A stretch of 64,000 nucleotides of DNA from Bimastos eiseni (lineage: Eukaryota > Annelida > Clitellata > Crassiclitellata > Lumbricidae). The notes under the pieces are model-generated. The model did not search any database and was not told the DNA's origin. It saw only the letters and a program-made list of their open reading frames with translations. Positions 11,807 to 23,324 of this stretch are shown piece by piece; position 1 is the first letter of the stretch, and every line of letters begins with the position of its first letter. The stretch spans positions 29,091,402 through 29,155,401 of the forward strand of contig OY365814.1 in the NCBI GenBank assembly GCA_959347315.1, in the 5' to 3' direction. A program made the translations under genes and the position numbers.

Positions 11807-12436
11807 TAATGGTGATGTCGTCCGGAGTAGCCCTGCTCGTTGGACTCCTGAGCAGCGAAAGTTCCCTTGAAAGCAACTGTGTTGTAGCGTTGAATAGTCA
11901 TCGAGATGCGCTGGTAGAGGAAAGTCGTCTCCCTCTGCTCCCCAGTGACGGCGCTCAGTCTGTGTCCCAGTTCTGCAAGGAAGCTTTGGCCTTCGGCGTA
12001 TTTCTGAGTTTTGAGGTTCGCCGCCCTCGGCCGCAGCGCCCGCTCTTTGTGATGTTTCTGGCAGACACGACATTGCCATTGTATCTGGCACTGTCGCGTC
12101 CCACATCAAACGCCCGCCATGGTATATGAGTGAGTCCGTCTGGTCTTTTTCCATCAGATCGGGTCAAGCCCAACGGCTCTTTGACAGATTAGACTCCTAT
12201 AAATAAGGTCATTCAGGGCCGCGTGTCTGGGCCAGCGTCCCAGGCCCAGGTCACATTATTATTATTATATAATAATAATTATTATTATTATATAATAATA
12301 ATAATTATTATTATATAATAATAATAATTATTATATAATAATAATATTAATGATATAATAATAATGATCATCATTATTATTGCTATTATTATTATTATTA
12401 TTATTATCATTAGTATTATTACAGTATTACTACCAC

Positions 12437-12484
<48 letters not shown>

Positions 12485-12545
12485 TATTACTATTATTATA
12501 AATATTACTATTATTATAATTATTAGCATTATTATCGCAATTATC
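11776..12545 (-). mobile_element. RLE-LINE copy 3, 5'-truncated, flanked by TAA arrays
   Basis: A 3'-terminal fragment of the same LINE family lies on the minus strand (11806-12245). Its (TAA)n tail is at 11776-11805 on the + strand side. On the other side, 12254-12545 is a roughly 290-bp array of TTA/ATT triplets. 5' truncation is the usual outcome of target-primed reverse transcription. Confidence 0.75.
11806..12245 (-). pseudogene. RLE-LINE copy 3: endonuclease C-terminal fragment
   Basis: Read on the minus strand, it shows 'TRSDGKRPDGLTHIPW' and, after a frameshift, 'LMWDATVPDT'. These are the endonuclease pair also seen in copies 1 and 2. Further shifts lead to the C-terminal block equivalent to 'YQRISMTIQRYNTVAF', and the reading ends at a TAA stop (11806-11808) that runs straight into the (TAA)n tail. 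At least two frameshifts and an upstream deletion make it non-functional. Confidence 0.75.
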
Positions 12546-13219
12546 GTAACTATCATTAATATTTTTTATAATAGCAGGTGCTTTATTTCTTCATAAAGCC
12601 AAGAAACACAAATACAGACTAATTAGTTGACCGTTTTCAATATCGTTGTGAGCGTCATTCAGTCAACCGTCTTAAATTAGCGTTCTTGGTCATTTGCAGT
12701 ATCAGAACAAATTTTTCGATATTTTTCGGTTATTTTCGATTATTGGAGACGCCGGATGTTTATGCCCTACGCTGTTGTTATCGATTTATGGCGTGCCGAC
12801 TGCCGACCATCTTCATATACATGATACTATGGGCATAAAAATGCATTTGCAACGGAGCCTGCCATTTCTAAAGTTGCTTTCATAAATTTCAAGGTTTAGA
12901 GCAATCTAATAATTATGTGGCTAACCTGCCATTCTGAGGTCCGTGGTACAAGTACACCATGCAAACGGAACGTTAATCTACTTGTTCAGACGTTTTAAAG
13001 CATTTACCTAGAGTATACTGTAACTAATTTATAGTATGCTATTCTCGGGCCGAAGCCGAGGGCTGAACCCGCAAAAGTTCAGAGTGCCGGTAAAACTGTT
13101 TTCTAGACCATTATTAAGAATAGTATTCTTCAGCAATAAAATTAATGTTTTAAGCGTGTTATTCCGTTTTAGCGTCTTAATAAATTGAATTGTTTATAAA
13201 AAACTCTAAAAAAGAGTAT
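12546..13219. other. Intergenic, no gene recognised
   Basis: AT-rich sequence. A 63-codon open frame (12694-12885) shows no motif. No repeat family was recognised. Confidence 0.55.
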
Positions 13220-13362
13220 CAGTCTTGGTCTTGGTCTCGAACCATCGGTCTCGGTCTTGGTCTCGGACCACTCGGTCTCGTGTCTTGGTCTTGACAAGAT
13301 CTTGGACCTCTCGGTCTTGGTCTCGGTCTTGGTCTTGAGTTTTTGGTCTCGTGCCCAACACT
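13220..13362. repeat. GGTCTC/GGTCTT-rich repeat
   Basis: A degenerate tandem of 'cggtcttggtct' units, ending in 'gtgcccaacacttg'. That end resembles the terminus of some hAT-like elements, but no partner end or target duplication was found. Related sequence occurs at 35300-35395. Confidence 0.7.
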
Positions 13363-13588
13363 TGCAGAAAGTACACCTAAGTCATTCTTTGCCAGTTGTT
13401 GCCGCGTCCTAAGCCAGATAAATTCGGTTTCGACACGGTTGAGTCGCAGCCGATTGTTTTACATTTTAGTGAATCAATAATATTATCTTGACATATTTTG
13501 AGCAAGGGCGGTCGCTCAAAAGGCAGATTCATATACATAGGCATGCGTGTCAACAGCATCAACCTGATTTAGGAGGACCCTACATGAA

Positions 13589-14156
13589 CAGCGTGGGTGA
13601 ATTCATACAAGAAATGAATGAAATCAAAACTCAACTCATACACCTCAAAATGAGTTGAAACTCAAATCATCCTCTATGAAATGAGTTGACTCAAACTCAG
13701 TTGTTAAATGAGTTAAGACTTTTAAATCCTCAACTCACGCATGTCTCATACTAGCACGTTCTGATCGAACGTTGTTCAAATGCACAGTTACCACGAAATG
13801 GTATCAGTTTATTATTACTAATTTACTAGTAGTACTGTTATTACTATTACTTGATGAATCAGGTTATTATTACGGATAATACGGAGTCAAAGTAAACACC
13901 ACAGTCCACATGTTTAACGTCTCATACATGACTGGCGTTAGCTTGTTTCAACATAATTATGTGCCGAGTGCCGAATTGTGAGTTGACTTTAATATTGACA
14001 GTTATAACTCAAACTCATAGAAGTTATGAATGAAATCAAACTCATTACTGACGCTCTTTGAGGTGCGCGAATTAAATCAAACTCATAAATTACAGCAAAT
14101 GAGTTAATTCGTGAATTTACTTTAAACTCATCTGAGTTAAGTCATACCGAACACTG
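13589..14156. mobile_element. Non-autonomous hAT-like element (568 bp)
   Basis: The ends are CAGCGTGGGT and, inverted, CAGTGTTCGG, typical CAG-starting hAT-like termini. Flanking octamers TACATGAA (13581-13588) and CACATGAA (14157-14164) match at 7 of 8 positions, as expected for an aged 8-bp target duplication. The subterminal regions are full of 'aactca/tgagtt' motifs on both sides, as is common where hAT transposase binds. There is no transposase frame. The superfamily call rests on ends plus duplication length. Confidence 0.75.
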
Positions 14157-15957
14157 CACATGAAGATAGGAGCATTCCAATATAAAGGATGCTATTCAAA
14201 ATCATGTCATATAACCGAGGACAAACTACAGAATTCTTGCGGGAATTTTCCACCTGCTTTGCGGAGACTCAGGGCCTTTAATATATTCTCTGCGTCTCTA
14301 TCTTGGAGTAGGAATCTTTTGTGTTTTTTGCTGCATCACCGTCACGACCAAAATATGGACGATATTTCAAACACGCCTAGTCGCCTCACGCTACACTACA
14401 CACACTGGTCTCCAATATTCTGACGGAGTTGCACGTACATCTACTTTAAACTTGTGAATACAGCGAATCATTCTCTTATCTTAAATTAATTTCATAAAGA
14501 CAGACAGAATCGTGGTAGGGAAAATTGCACGAAACATGCTAAGCCACGCAGCAGCCGCGTAGATCCAACTAGTAGGTGAGCCGCATGTAGGTCCCTAAGT
14601 GACAGAGGGCCCAAGCGAAAAAGATACTTGTTCAAAAATACAAAATAAAATGCTTGAAGTTTGAATTATTTTAAATATGTAACATATTTTCTACAATTTA
14701 CGGCCTTGCTATTCACGCGAAGGTTTATTGTTAGGACCTATAATTAATAATTGATGGCCAGCAATTACCGGGTTAGCTACATCGACAAGAACGTAGCTCG
14801 TATAAGAGTTCATAGAATCGCGATTTGCTCCCAGAAGGTGGTTTAACCATTTTGTAGCTGCTTTTTGCAAAAATGAGATAACCTCAAATTCTTATAAAAT
14901 AACTTCTTTTACTAATCTTTATAACAGTGTCAATGGCACCCACGATAACGACATCCAGTTCAACTTTGTAGCGTTTGGCAATGACAGGTTAAACACCACC
15001 AGAGTCTCAAATTCAAGTTTATGAGGGCCCCAAAATATTTGCGCCGTGGGCCCCATTTTCTTTAAACTCTCCTCTTCATAGGCCCGGTCTCGTTGAACAT
15101 GATCGTAATGTGGTGTAGCAAGGTAATGTAACTCTCCGTAATTTTTGAGCATCACACAGCACTCACGTAATAGAGATACACCGTCATTTGGCCCATTGTC
15201 AAGTCAGGTCAGGTCAGGATTCGGAGACGTCAAGCCGAGTAGACAACAGCTACATACGATGGAAATAGTAAATGATGGTGGTTGACGGGATGGACGGTCT
15301 ACCCAGAAGTAGAGTCAGGTCACGATGGTTTGAGAAATCTCGTTTTTCTGTCGTGACAAGTACTTATTATTATGCACAGGACTGGAATGTCCCCATGTAA
15401 CTTTGTGTCACTAGTTTTGGGCGATAATGGGGAGCAAGAAATGTTCAAATCTTTTTGACAAAACAAGCGGATTCCGTAACTTTTAGTTATGAAGATGAAT
15501 TGGCGAATAATTGTGTCAACAAAATAATAAATGCTTTTGGATGTTTAATACACCGTATTTTTCAATAGAATTATTTTTATGGGGCGATATCTATGTTTAA
15601 GAATAAAACGTGTACATAGATATTTGACGAGTAGCCATTCCTCTAATATAGATTCCTTGCTGTCTTTGCTGTCGTGGGTGGAATGCTGCAGGAGGGAGAG
15701 AGGGAGGCAAGCAGAGGAAATGCAAGACTGAGGGAAGAGGGAAAGAAGGATGGGTGAACTAACGGAGATAATTTGGGAGTTCGTTCCAAAGGGCGTATAG
15801 ATTATATGGATCAGTTCCAGAATATCCGAAAGAAGGAGGAATGCAAAGAGGAGCAGGAAGAGGAGAAGAAGGAGGATGAGCAGACAACCCAAGTAGACAA
15901 CCTAGTGTCATGCGCAGCAGCTATCTGAGTCACATGAAATGGTTGCGACGCACACAA
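14157..15957. other. Intergenic, no gene recognised
   Basis: Open frames of 78-115 codons (for example 14160-14423 and the minus-strand frame 15545-15892) lack family motifs. 'caggtcaggtcagg' near 15200 is a small simple repeat, and 15670-15880 is purine-rich (GGA/GAA). Confidence 0.5.
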
Positions 15958-16440
15958 AGTTTGTCTGTCTCTATATCTCTCTATCTCTCTATCTGTCTGT
16001 CTGTCTGTCTGTCTGTCGGTCGGTCGGTCTGTCGGTCGGTCGGTCAATCTATCTATGTAATTTATACAGCGCCTCTTTATTATAACCATACGTTGTATAT
16101 ATGTCTGTGTGTATGTATGTATTTGTGTATGTGAATACGAATTGTATGTATGTAGGCATGCATGCATGCGTGTATGTATGTATGTATACATGTATGTATT
16201 TATGTATGTATGTATGTATGTATACATGTATGTATGTATTTATGTATGTATGCATGTATGTATACATGTATGTATGTATTTATGTATGTATGTATACATG
16301 TATGTATGTATTTATGTATGTATGTTTGTATGTATGTATGAATGGATGCATGTATGTATCAATCAATCAATGAAGCTTGATGTACTTATACATGTTTGTA
16401 TATAATTATTTATGCATGCATGCGTGTATGTATTCGTAAT
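15958..16440. repeat. TCTG/TCGG and GTAT microsatellites around a LINE 3' end
   Basis: 15958-16058 is (TCTG/TCGG/TCTA)n. Then comes 'tttatacagcgcctctttat', the minus-strand 3' end of a LINE family in this window. 16090-16440 is (GTAT)n with a higher-order period near 36-40 bp marked by 'tacatgtatgtatgtattta'. On the minus strand the TCTG array sits where the LINE tail should be, so it was probably seeded by that tail. Met/Tyr/Val/Cys frames here are artefacts. Confidence 0.8.
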
Positions 16441-17399
16441 CGTAGGAAGGCTAGGCAATTTTTATATGCCCGACTGTGGTATGTTACAGTGGCCTGTTCG
16501 GGCCATTTGACAATTTGTAAAAACTATCTGGTAATTTTGTCGGGCCGTCTGGTGCTAAAAATAGTCCATTAGGTCATGGGAAAAATTTGTGGTGTATATG
16601 ATAGGAAAAAATAGGAAAAGTATTATGTTCAGAATGAAAATGTTTATAAAAATTGACAAGTGGTAGACAAGTGGACCTTATTGATAAGTAGCTTTTAATT
16701 GCAGTGTTGGTGTGAAACTGATAATTGACTTTCGCCTGCACTACACGAAATTAAAAATTCCACATAGTACAAGTTATCTAAATCTAAATCTGATTATGTG
16801 TATGCCGATAGGAGATAAAACACAAAATTGCAGTGTTCTTATACTTGGGCCTCTTCGGAAGGGTTTTGTACTTGACACGACGATGACAAGCAAGTATAAT
16901 CTGCGAGTTCGTTCATTTGTTGGCCCTTATATAGAAACAACTGCTGCCAAAGAGTATAAGTGCGCCTTTAGTTTTGATGGTCCTTATGACTGATTCTTGC
17001 GAACACATCTCGCAGCGGATCAGCTATAGGATAGCCGTACTGGTCGATGCCTTCTTGGGTCTGCTCCGACCTGGCAGTAGAGCTCTTCGTTCTTTCTCCG
17101 GTGGAGAGCTTCTCGTGCCTCGTGCAAGCACCTCGAACAAGCATTAAATAACAAGATGGCCCGAACGGGTCACCGTAGTATGCCGTCCATCTGGCAATTA
17201 AGCCGCGGTATTGAAAACTGATTGTAAATTATCTGCGAAGGTGTTGAAGTCCGCATGGACGGCACTATCTTAATCTGGTGTATATAGGAATGCGTGCATC
17301 CGGGTCATAGCGGGTTCGGTTGCTAGCAAGAGGCGCATATATATAATATAATGCATAATATATATATATACATATATATATATATGTTTGTGACGTTAT
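16441..17399. other. Intergenic, no gene recognised
   Basis: One 93-codon frame (16712-16993) has no recognisable motif. An AT-dinucleotide tract lies at about 17338-17385. Confidence 0.5.
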
Positions 17400-17525
17400 G
17401 GTAGTAGTTTCAGTTTAACGACACTGTGTGATAACAAAGACCATGAGCGCGACTCACCTGCATTGTCCAGACTTTGGACTGGCACTGCCAACGAGCAAGC
17501 AGTGGAGGAGTTTATTAAATGTGAC
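17400..17525 (+). repeat. Dispersed repeat family A, copy 2
   Basis: It matches 5284-5400 and 60104-60222 through 'agtttaacgacactgtgtga' and 'cggagtt'-like blocks, in the same orientation. It lies about 620 bp upstream of the fucosyltransferase start, without evident regulatory meaning. Confidence 0.65.
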
Positions 17526-17740
17526 CACTATGTGTGTATATGTATGTATGTATGTATGCATGTATTTTTGTATGTATGCATGTAGGTATTTGTGTATGTA
17601 TGTATGTATGCATGCATGTTTGTATGTATGTATGTGTGTATGTTTGTATGTATGTGTGTATGTATATATGTATGTGTGTATGTATATATGTATGTGTATG
17701 TTGTTTATATAGCGCTTCTAACAATATTTGCCATTTCCGG
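17526..17740. repeat. (ATGT)n microsatellite joined to a LINE 3' end
   Basis: A tract of about 180 bp of GTAT/GTGT repeats runs into 'gtttatatagcgcttctaac', the minus-strand 3' end shared by the LINE relics here. Read on the minus strand the order is LINE end then (ACAT)n, so the microsatellite is most simply an expanded LINE tail. Confidence 0.75.
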
Positions 17741-18144
17741 AATGAATGAAAAAAAATCTTCGATCAACAATGGAAATGAGAGTGGGACCCATTTAACAAC
17801 TTTCTCCTGCTAGTGGCGGTGGTGATTCACATGGCAACGCTCAATATGACAAAGGCACTGTGTGCTCAGTCATATCGCACGCGCTCGGTAACTTAGTGAG
17901 GTGATTCGGAGTCTCAACTATTCCTCATAGTTAGAGGATAAGGTTGTGATTGCAACCGAGTAGAATGAGTCAGATTAAACAATGACTGCTGCGGTTTGTC
18001 ACCGAAAGTCGTTGCTTCTGTCTTTGACGTATCGATGTACATTTATAACGCTTGGAACGAGAATGAAGTTTGCTTAACTTTAATTGGGAGAGTGTATATT
18101 CTTAGAGCGACTGGACCGCCAATACAGTTCGTCGTTATAGTGCT

Positions 18145-19127
18145 ATGTTGGATTCCGTCACCATAATGGATTCGGTGCTCAGAACACGGTGTTCGGTTCG
18201 TACCATGTTGATAGTCGTTGTCACGTCGCTTCTGGCTTCAATGCTTCTGTATAGCGGACGTATGGACCGGTTGCTGTATCGCTGGCCGCCGAGCTACGAA
18301 CAGTCTATTCCGAAGGAATTCCTGTATCCCAATCGCTCGCGAAGGACCTCAGAAAGACAACACAGAATTGAAGAGGAGGGTCTCATCGGATATGTCTGGC
18401 CGAAACCCGGTTCGTTGAGTAATCGGATCAGAAACCAGCTGAATTACATGGACGAGTATGCGTCGAAGAGGGGAAACAATCTGACGGGAAAGAAGATCAT
18501 ACTTCGGGTCGGCGATTTCAATTTCTACGACTGGAAGGAGGGACAGGAGATGCTCGTACAGAGCAAGTGTCCGATCACCGATTGCTGGCTGACGACAGAC
18601 CGCTCCTTGTCCGAACTCGCCGATGCTCTGCTAATCTCAGAATTCGACTCTGGCCGTTTGCCACTTTATACCCCGAAACCTGCGCATCAGATCTGGATAA
18701 CACAACACATGGAATCGCCTAAACATAACCGCATCGACCCCAGTTCACTAGGCAACCTGGTTAATTGGACGGCTAGTTATCGACATGATTCTGCTTTAGT
18801 TCTTCCGTACGCAGCGTGGGAGCGGCGAACTGCGTCGCATAACCAGAGCCTGTTGGGAATCAACTACGCCAAAGGAAAGACGAAAAAGGTGGCTTGGTTT
18901 GTGAGCAACTGTGCCGACAAAAACGGTCGTCTTCACTACGCGAACGAATTGAAGAAGTACATTGGCGTCGACATTTATGGATCTTGTGGAACACTGTCTT
19001 GTTCCAATGTCCAAGGCAGCGTTGACTGCGGCGCCATGTTGGAGAAGAACTACAAGTTCTATTTGGCGTTTGAGAATTCCAACTGCGTCGGATACATAAC
19101 CGAGAAGCTTCACTGGAACGCATTGGC
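18145..19127 (+). CDS. Alpha-1,3-fucosyltransferase-like (GT10) gene 1, exon 1
   Basis: The product (464 aa with exon 2) should transfer fucose from GDP-fucose onto N-acetylglucosamine-containing glycans in the Golgi. A short cytoplasmic N-terminus is followed by a membrane anchor ('TMLIVVVTSLLASMLLY', about residues 21-37) and a luminal stem, i.e. type II topology. The N-terminal half of the catalytic domain has 'HQIWITQHMESP' (about residue 182) and 'NLVNWTASYRHDS'. The donor-binding half has 'KTKKVAWFVSNC', then 'FYLAFENSNCVGYITEKL', the GT10 signature. N-glycosylation sequons include NRS, NLT, NWT and NQS. The exon ends in phase 2 at a GTATGT donor (19128). A second Met lies 7 codons in. 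Strand and splice phase are shared with the paralogue at 54778. Confidence 0.88.
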
Positions 19128-19949
19128 GTATGTGTATCTCCTCTTCTCTGATCATTACAGCTCTGAATACCTTAATGAGGGATCAATTCTTCCTAACTTT
19201 GTTTTAACGTTTACGAATTCTATCGAAATATGACTTTAAATCTAATTGACGTGGCGCACGCCATTGACACGGTTCCCACAAAAATAAAGCAATTGCGTAT
19301 GTTTGGTCTCTCGGTTAGATATCCACTCAACCGTGCAGTGTGAATTTGCTGTTTCTATGTTCTTTTGTCATCCTCTTCCAGACGATAACTGAGCAGTCTT
19401 TTTCCAGCATTTTAACTTTCTCTATTATTCCTAAATATACATAGGGCTAAGCAGGAAGGACTCTTGAGTAGGCTTATTTCCAGAAGCAGAGGGCCTAGTA
19501 AAGGAAATATCCAGCCATGTCAGAGACATGTTCTTTTGAAGCAGGACATGGGATTAAAGTAACTGGTTGTGCAACGGAGTAGCCTACATATTATTCTTCT
19601 AGTTGCATCATGTAAATTATTATTATTACAGCAGTTTTATATAGCGCCCCTTTATATAGCGCCATCAACTCAGAAGCGCTCCCAGCCAAAACAGAACAGT
19701 CATGCCAGAGACTGAGAAGTAACCTGAGAACCATTAGCATAATGAAGTGAAGGCTGGATACTGGACATATCTTATCCAAATATCTAATATCATCGATTAT
19801 TTGGTCGTCAAAGAAATAGTTACTGATAAGAGTATCAACAGTTAGTAATTTGCGATGAGGACTGTAGGATTCTGCTATATTACAATCGCCAAAGAATCTC
19901 ATCAACATATTGCATCGCAAGAATTTTCGATGTTGATTTTACTGAACAG
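19128..19949 (+). other. Intron of fucosyltransferase gene 1
   Basis: The intron is 822 bp, from donor GTATGT to acceptor 'actgaacag'. It contains a minus-strand LINE 3'-end relic (19618-19750) with an ATT-triplet tail. The open frame that runs past the donor for 35 codons has no counterpart in the paralogue and is read-through into intron. Confidence 0.8.
19618..19750 (-). mobile_element. LINE 3'-end relic in intron
   Basis: On the minus strand, 'ggctgggagcgcttctgag' is followed by two copies of 'ggcgctatataaa' and then TAA triplets. This is the 3'-end hairpin (GCGCTTCTGAG...GGCGC) seen in the LINE relics at 53030-53510 and 56645-56835. Confidence 0.7.
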
Positions 19950-20361
19950 GAGAGTCGTGATTCCGATTGTGATGGGTGCCCGACCTCAGGACTACGCCTC
20001 TGCCGCTCCACCCGGATCCTACATCCACGTCGACGACTTCGAAAGTCCACGCCTCCTCGCCGAATACCTCAAGGTCCTCGACAGCAATGACACTCTCTAC
20101 AACGAATACTTCACATACAAACAACATTGGAAAATAATCAGTTCTCCGCAAACGCGCTACTGGTGTCGACTCTGTGCCCTACTTCACCTGAAAGACGATG
20201 TTGACTACGTGCACTGGTACGAGGATTATAACAAGTGGTGGAACGGCGCCTGCTATTCCAGACAGGATGGCAAGAATCCCTGGCAGACATGGAGACCGCT
20301 AGGATATTGGAGTAATGGAAGTCGAACTGCAAAAGCTAATGACTTCATGGAAGTTTCGTGA
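19950..20361 (+). CDS. Alpha-1,3-fucosyltransferase-like (GT10) gene 1, exon 2
   Basis: Joined in phase 2 to 19127, this exon continues the donor-site fold with 'VIPIVMGARPQDYASAAPPG' and 'SYIHVDDFESPRLLAEYL', the usual GT10 continuation after the 'ITEKL' signature. The C-terminus has 'WCRLCALLHL', whose Cys-x2-Cys pair corresponds to the disulfide-forming cysteines of animal FUTs. It is followed by an aromatic tail rich in Trp ('HWYEDYNKWWNG'). The acceptor is chosen at 19947-19949 because it restores frame and aligns exactly with the paralogue at 56917. The stop is TGA 20359-20361. About 120 bp near 19960-20090 are almost identical to the paralogue. Confidence 0.87.
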
Positions 20362-20933
20362 TGTAAAATTCTGGGGGACATTATGGCGATCAGGGACTGT
20401 GGCTTCGTCCCCGGGCCATGCTTCCACGTTGATAGTGTTGAGCCACAGGTGATATTGGCGGTCCGTTAGTTTTGATGTTTATGGTTAAAACAATTTGGCG
20501 TACCCATGTCAGGTTCGGCTAAAAGAAAAGGCGGTTCACTGCGCTATAATACAAACAAAACAAAATATCGACCAATCTTACAATTAAAATCTTCTCGCAT
20601 ACATAGAGAGAGAGCCAGACAGATAAACAGAGAGACAGACAGTGAGATATAGATAGATAGATAGACAGAGACAGATAGGCAGACAGACACAGTGACAGAG
20701 ACAGAAAGACACAGACAGAGTTAATACTGTGTTTCAAGTACCGGTTGGTTACTTGCGATGATTCTAGCTCTCACGGAACTTCGCATGCTCCTAAGAGCGA
20801 CATCTATTAAATAACGTCAGTATGGATGCAAAGCCCGCAAGAGACCTATAGCCTCTTCCTCTCCCTTAGAAGTGATCGGTCTTTGTAAAAATATTGCCTG
20901 TTCTGCCTCTGCTGCCTGTCACCCAGGCCCGGA
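20362..20933. other. Downstream of fucosyltransferase gene 1, GACA repeat
   Basis: No gene is seen. 20588-20722 is a degenerate (GACA/GATA)n tract with 'tagatagatagatagacag'. I could not identify a clear polyadenylation signal for the gene in the first 300 bp after the stop. Confidence 0.5.
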
Positions 20934-21505
20934 CCTAGGGGTAGGCGACGGCATACGGCGGCAAATTTCGACATTTTTCAGGAGTGGCACTCTTATTGAA
21001 TTCAATTAAATAAATATGCATAGCGTAGGAAAATAATATTTTATTAGACCCAAATATTCCAAATTATATTTATATGTAAATATTTTTTCAATGAAATATA
21101 TTTTCTCTTTTCAATAAGTTATCATAGTTCATCTGCTTCTTCTCGTTTCACATGCTCAACAAAAAACTTTATATTTGATTTCGATTCGCTTTTCAGCAAT
21201 TAAGTTCAACTTCCGGTTATGAGCGCCAATATCAGTTCAAAACTTGAAGTTTTAAATTGAATAGAAATAGGATTTTTAATTGAAGTTAATTTTCTTAAAT
21301 GCGAAAAATATCAAAACCAAATGTCGGATGGCAGAGTAATAAGAGGTAGCGATTGTCTGGGTCAGATTATAAAAAAATAAAGGCTCGGACGTGAATCATC
21401 TGCGGCCAATCAGCAAGACGCAATCCTGAAGTCTGATGAGGCGCATGCCGCGCATAATAATCAGTGAAGACTCCTCATCCGATGTCGAAAAGCAATATTG
21501 TACTA
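20934..21505 (+). mobile_element. hAT-like element fragment, family B copy 1
   Basis: It begins CAGGCCCGGACCTAGGGGTA, a hAT-like terminus. From about 21080 to 21500 it closely matches, in inverted orientation, the segment at about 49950-50490. Shared blocks include 'caacttccggtt', 'aaatgtcggatggyagag', 'ggctcggacgtgaatcatc' and 'gactcctcatccgatgtcg'. The opposite terminus and target duplication were not found, so it is probably truncated. No transposase frame is visible. Confidence 0.65.
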
Positions 21506-22097
21506 AATTCCAATTAAATTTTTCCTTTGTGGGGAGAGGGCTGGGCGGCAGCATAACATCCCGCCTAGTTACGAAAAATCCATAGAACCGAGCACGCTGT
21601 CACCTCCTATCAATATCGTGTGAATTCTGTACGCAAAACAATTGAGTATTAATTGTGCAAAAACATGATTCCTCTATTGATTTAATAAAAAGTTTACATT
21701 TCTCTCAGATCATTCGGCGTGAAGTTCAATAAACTTCGCCTGCACTGTGAAATTACCGTAATTATGATCACGATCAAAGCGATTATTTCTGTACGGAATT
21801 AAGTGCCTTTGGAGACTCCTGTTACCATCACTGCCGTCCATTTCTTCTTCTCCGCTCGTGTAAGCCTCCATTAGTAAGTCATTTTCAGGACTGGTCCATA
21901 TTGAAATGTTTGGCCATAAACTAGATATAAAACTGTCTGAAAGTCTTTGAAAGTTTCTGTCTGAGAACTTTCAAAATAATTGTGTTGATTCAGTGGGTCT
22001 GTGAGTATTAAAATTTAATCTGATATTTGACTTGTTTATTTTCTATACTGTTATCATTGATCTCACGTCATCAAGTGTCATATATGATATCATGTTA
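21506..22097. other. Intergenic, no gene recognised
   Basis: AT-rich sequence with no open frame over 60 codons and no repeat family recognised. Confidence 0.55.
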
Positions 22098-22430
22098 CTA
22101 CAATAAGAGTTCTTTGATAAGAGTGATATGTTCACATGGTAAGAGTTCTTTGATGGTAGTAACAGAATGTCACGATAAGGGTTCTTTGATAAGAGTAACA
22201 TGACAGCACGATAAGAGTTCTTTGATAAGAGTATCATAACACGACAAGAGTTCTTTGATAAGAGTAACATGTTAATATGATAAGAGTTCTTTGATGAGAG
22301 TGACGGATAGCATGATTATTTTTCTTTGAAAATATCTTGATAACATGTTTGGAGTTCTTTGAAAAGAGTCTCATAATAACATGATAAGAGTAACCCCCAT
22401 GATAACGTGATAAGAGTTCTTTGCATAGGA
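22098..22430. repeat. Minisatellite, about 36-40-bp unit
   Basis: The phrase 'gataagagttctttgataag' plus a variable 'agtaacatgnnancac' spacer recurs about eight times (near 22102, 22141, 22180, 22210, 22248, 22280, 22345 and 22411). The last units are eroded. Confidence 0.85.
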
Positions 22431-22884
22431 CAGAAATAGACGTTTAAGTACGATGAATGGATGGTGATATGATGATATGGACGAGTTAACTTTTCCATTT
22501 TCTAACTCTGCTTTAACTGTAGACCTTCCTCTGAATAGATTAAACAGTTTGTCCTCTGGAGCGACCTCGAGATTAACTAATATGGCGAAACAACAGACTA
22601 ATCTGACCGCCTCTGAAAACCGGACCTTAACCTCCTCTGGACTACCCTTTGGACAACTCCCTAATTCGACGCAGCGCACATGAATAAGTTGGTGCCCTGC
22701 GCTTAGCTTTCGAGTGAAGCATTAAATGTGTACGTCGTCAGAAATAGCGCATCAACAGACTATGCGCCGCCTCTGAGCTCTCATTCTCTAGTTTAATAAA
22801 AAAGCGTAGAAGTCTCTTAACATGAAGAATGTCGTGTAGCAGTTATGCAGATCCAGATAAACAAATTATTTCTGACCGTATCCC
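22431..22884. other. Intergenic with short dispersed repeat C (22665-22730)
   Basis: 22665-22730 ('gacgcagcgcacatgaataa' to 'ggtgccctgcgctt') is related to 31095-31150 and, inverted, to 42545-42610. No other feature was seen. A 102-codon minus-strand frame lacks motifs. Confidence 0.5.
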
Positions 22885-22976
22885 CTCTATAATAATAATC
22901 GATGTGACTTCGGAGTGAAATATATTTGTATAATAATAATTTATATGACTTCGGTGTGAAATATATTTGTATGCAC
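22885..22976. repeat. 46-bp tandem duplication
   Basis: 'ataataataatcgatgtgac' with 'ttcggagtgaaatatatttg' is followed immediately by a near copy ('ttcggtgtgaaatatatttg'). Confidence 0.8.
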
Positions 22977-23070
22977 TTGTAATGGGTCATAAGGCAAGCA
23001 GTGATTTCATTTGAAAATAATATTACTTTGATGACATCGAAACGTGACTGAAACTAGCTTAAATGTAATT

Positions 23071-23156
23071 GGCCTCCGCCTGACGCCTTCGTGATGCGAA
23101 AGCCGGTCGCGAAGGTAAGGCCCGACGATCCGTCCAGAGTTGACTTCCGACTATGA
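23071..23156 (-). repeat. 3' LTR fragment (86 bp)
   Basis: Identical by eye to 26914-26999 over 86 bp ('ggcctccgcctgacgccttc' to 'cgactatga'). On its right it is fused directly to RNase H coding sequence, and on its left it ends in unrelated AT-rich DNA. Both edges are therefore deletion joints. Confidence 0.85.
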
Positions 23157-23324
23157 ACTCGCAAAAGCGATTGGTTTCTCAACGCCCCCCTCCGTCCATT
23201 GGAACAAACAACAGCCTACCGCCGTGGCGCTGGCGTCCACCGACAGACCAAACTCCTTACTGTAATCAATAGTGTGCAATTGCCAAGCCCTACCCAAATC
23301 CGACTTCAACTTATCTAATGCCTG
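23157..23324 (-). pseudogene. Gmr1-like element: truncated RNase H
   Basis: Same frame as the RT but downstream of a TAA stop (23325-23327) that stands where a Gln codon (CAA) would fit, i.e. one C-to-T change. It shows 'LSVDASATAVGCCLFQW', the gypsy RNase H start with its first catalytic Asp, then 'KPIAFAS'. It is then cut off by the junction with the LTR, and the rest of RNase H is deleted. Confidence 0.75.

Noticed and set aside
13208..13362. GGTCTC-rich block as a complete hAT element
   Set aside because: One end looks hAT-like but no partner end or octamer duplication could be found.
16049..16405. Met/Tyr/Cys/Val-rich frames on both strands
   Set aside because: Translation of the GTAT microsatellite.
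19128..19233. Fucosyltransferase gene 1 as a single-exon gene ending at 19233
   Set aside because: The tail after 19127 is unlike the paralogue, a GTATGT donor sits there, and exon 2 at 19950 restores the GT10 domain in frame.
22098..22430. Possible CRISPR-like array of repeats and spacers
   Set aside because: Units drift, 'spacers' are related to each other and the context is animal DNA; it is a minisatellite.
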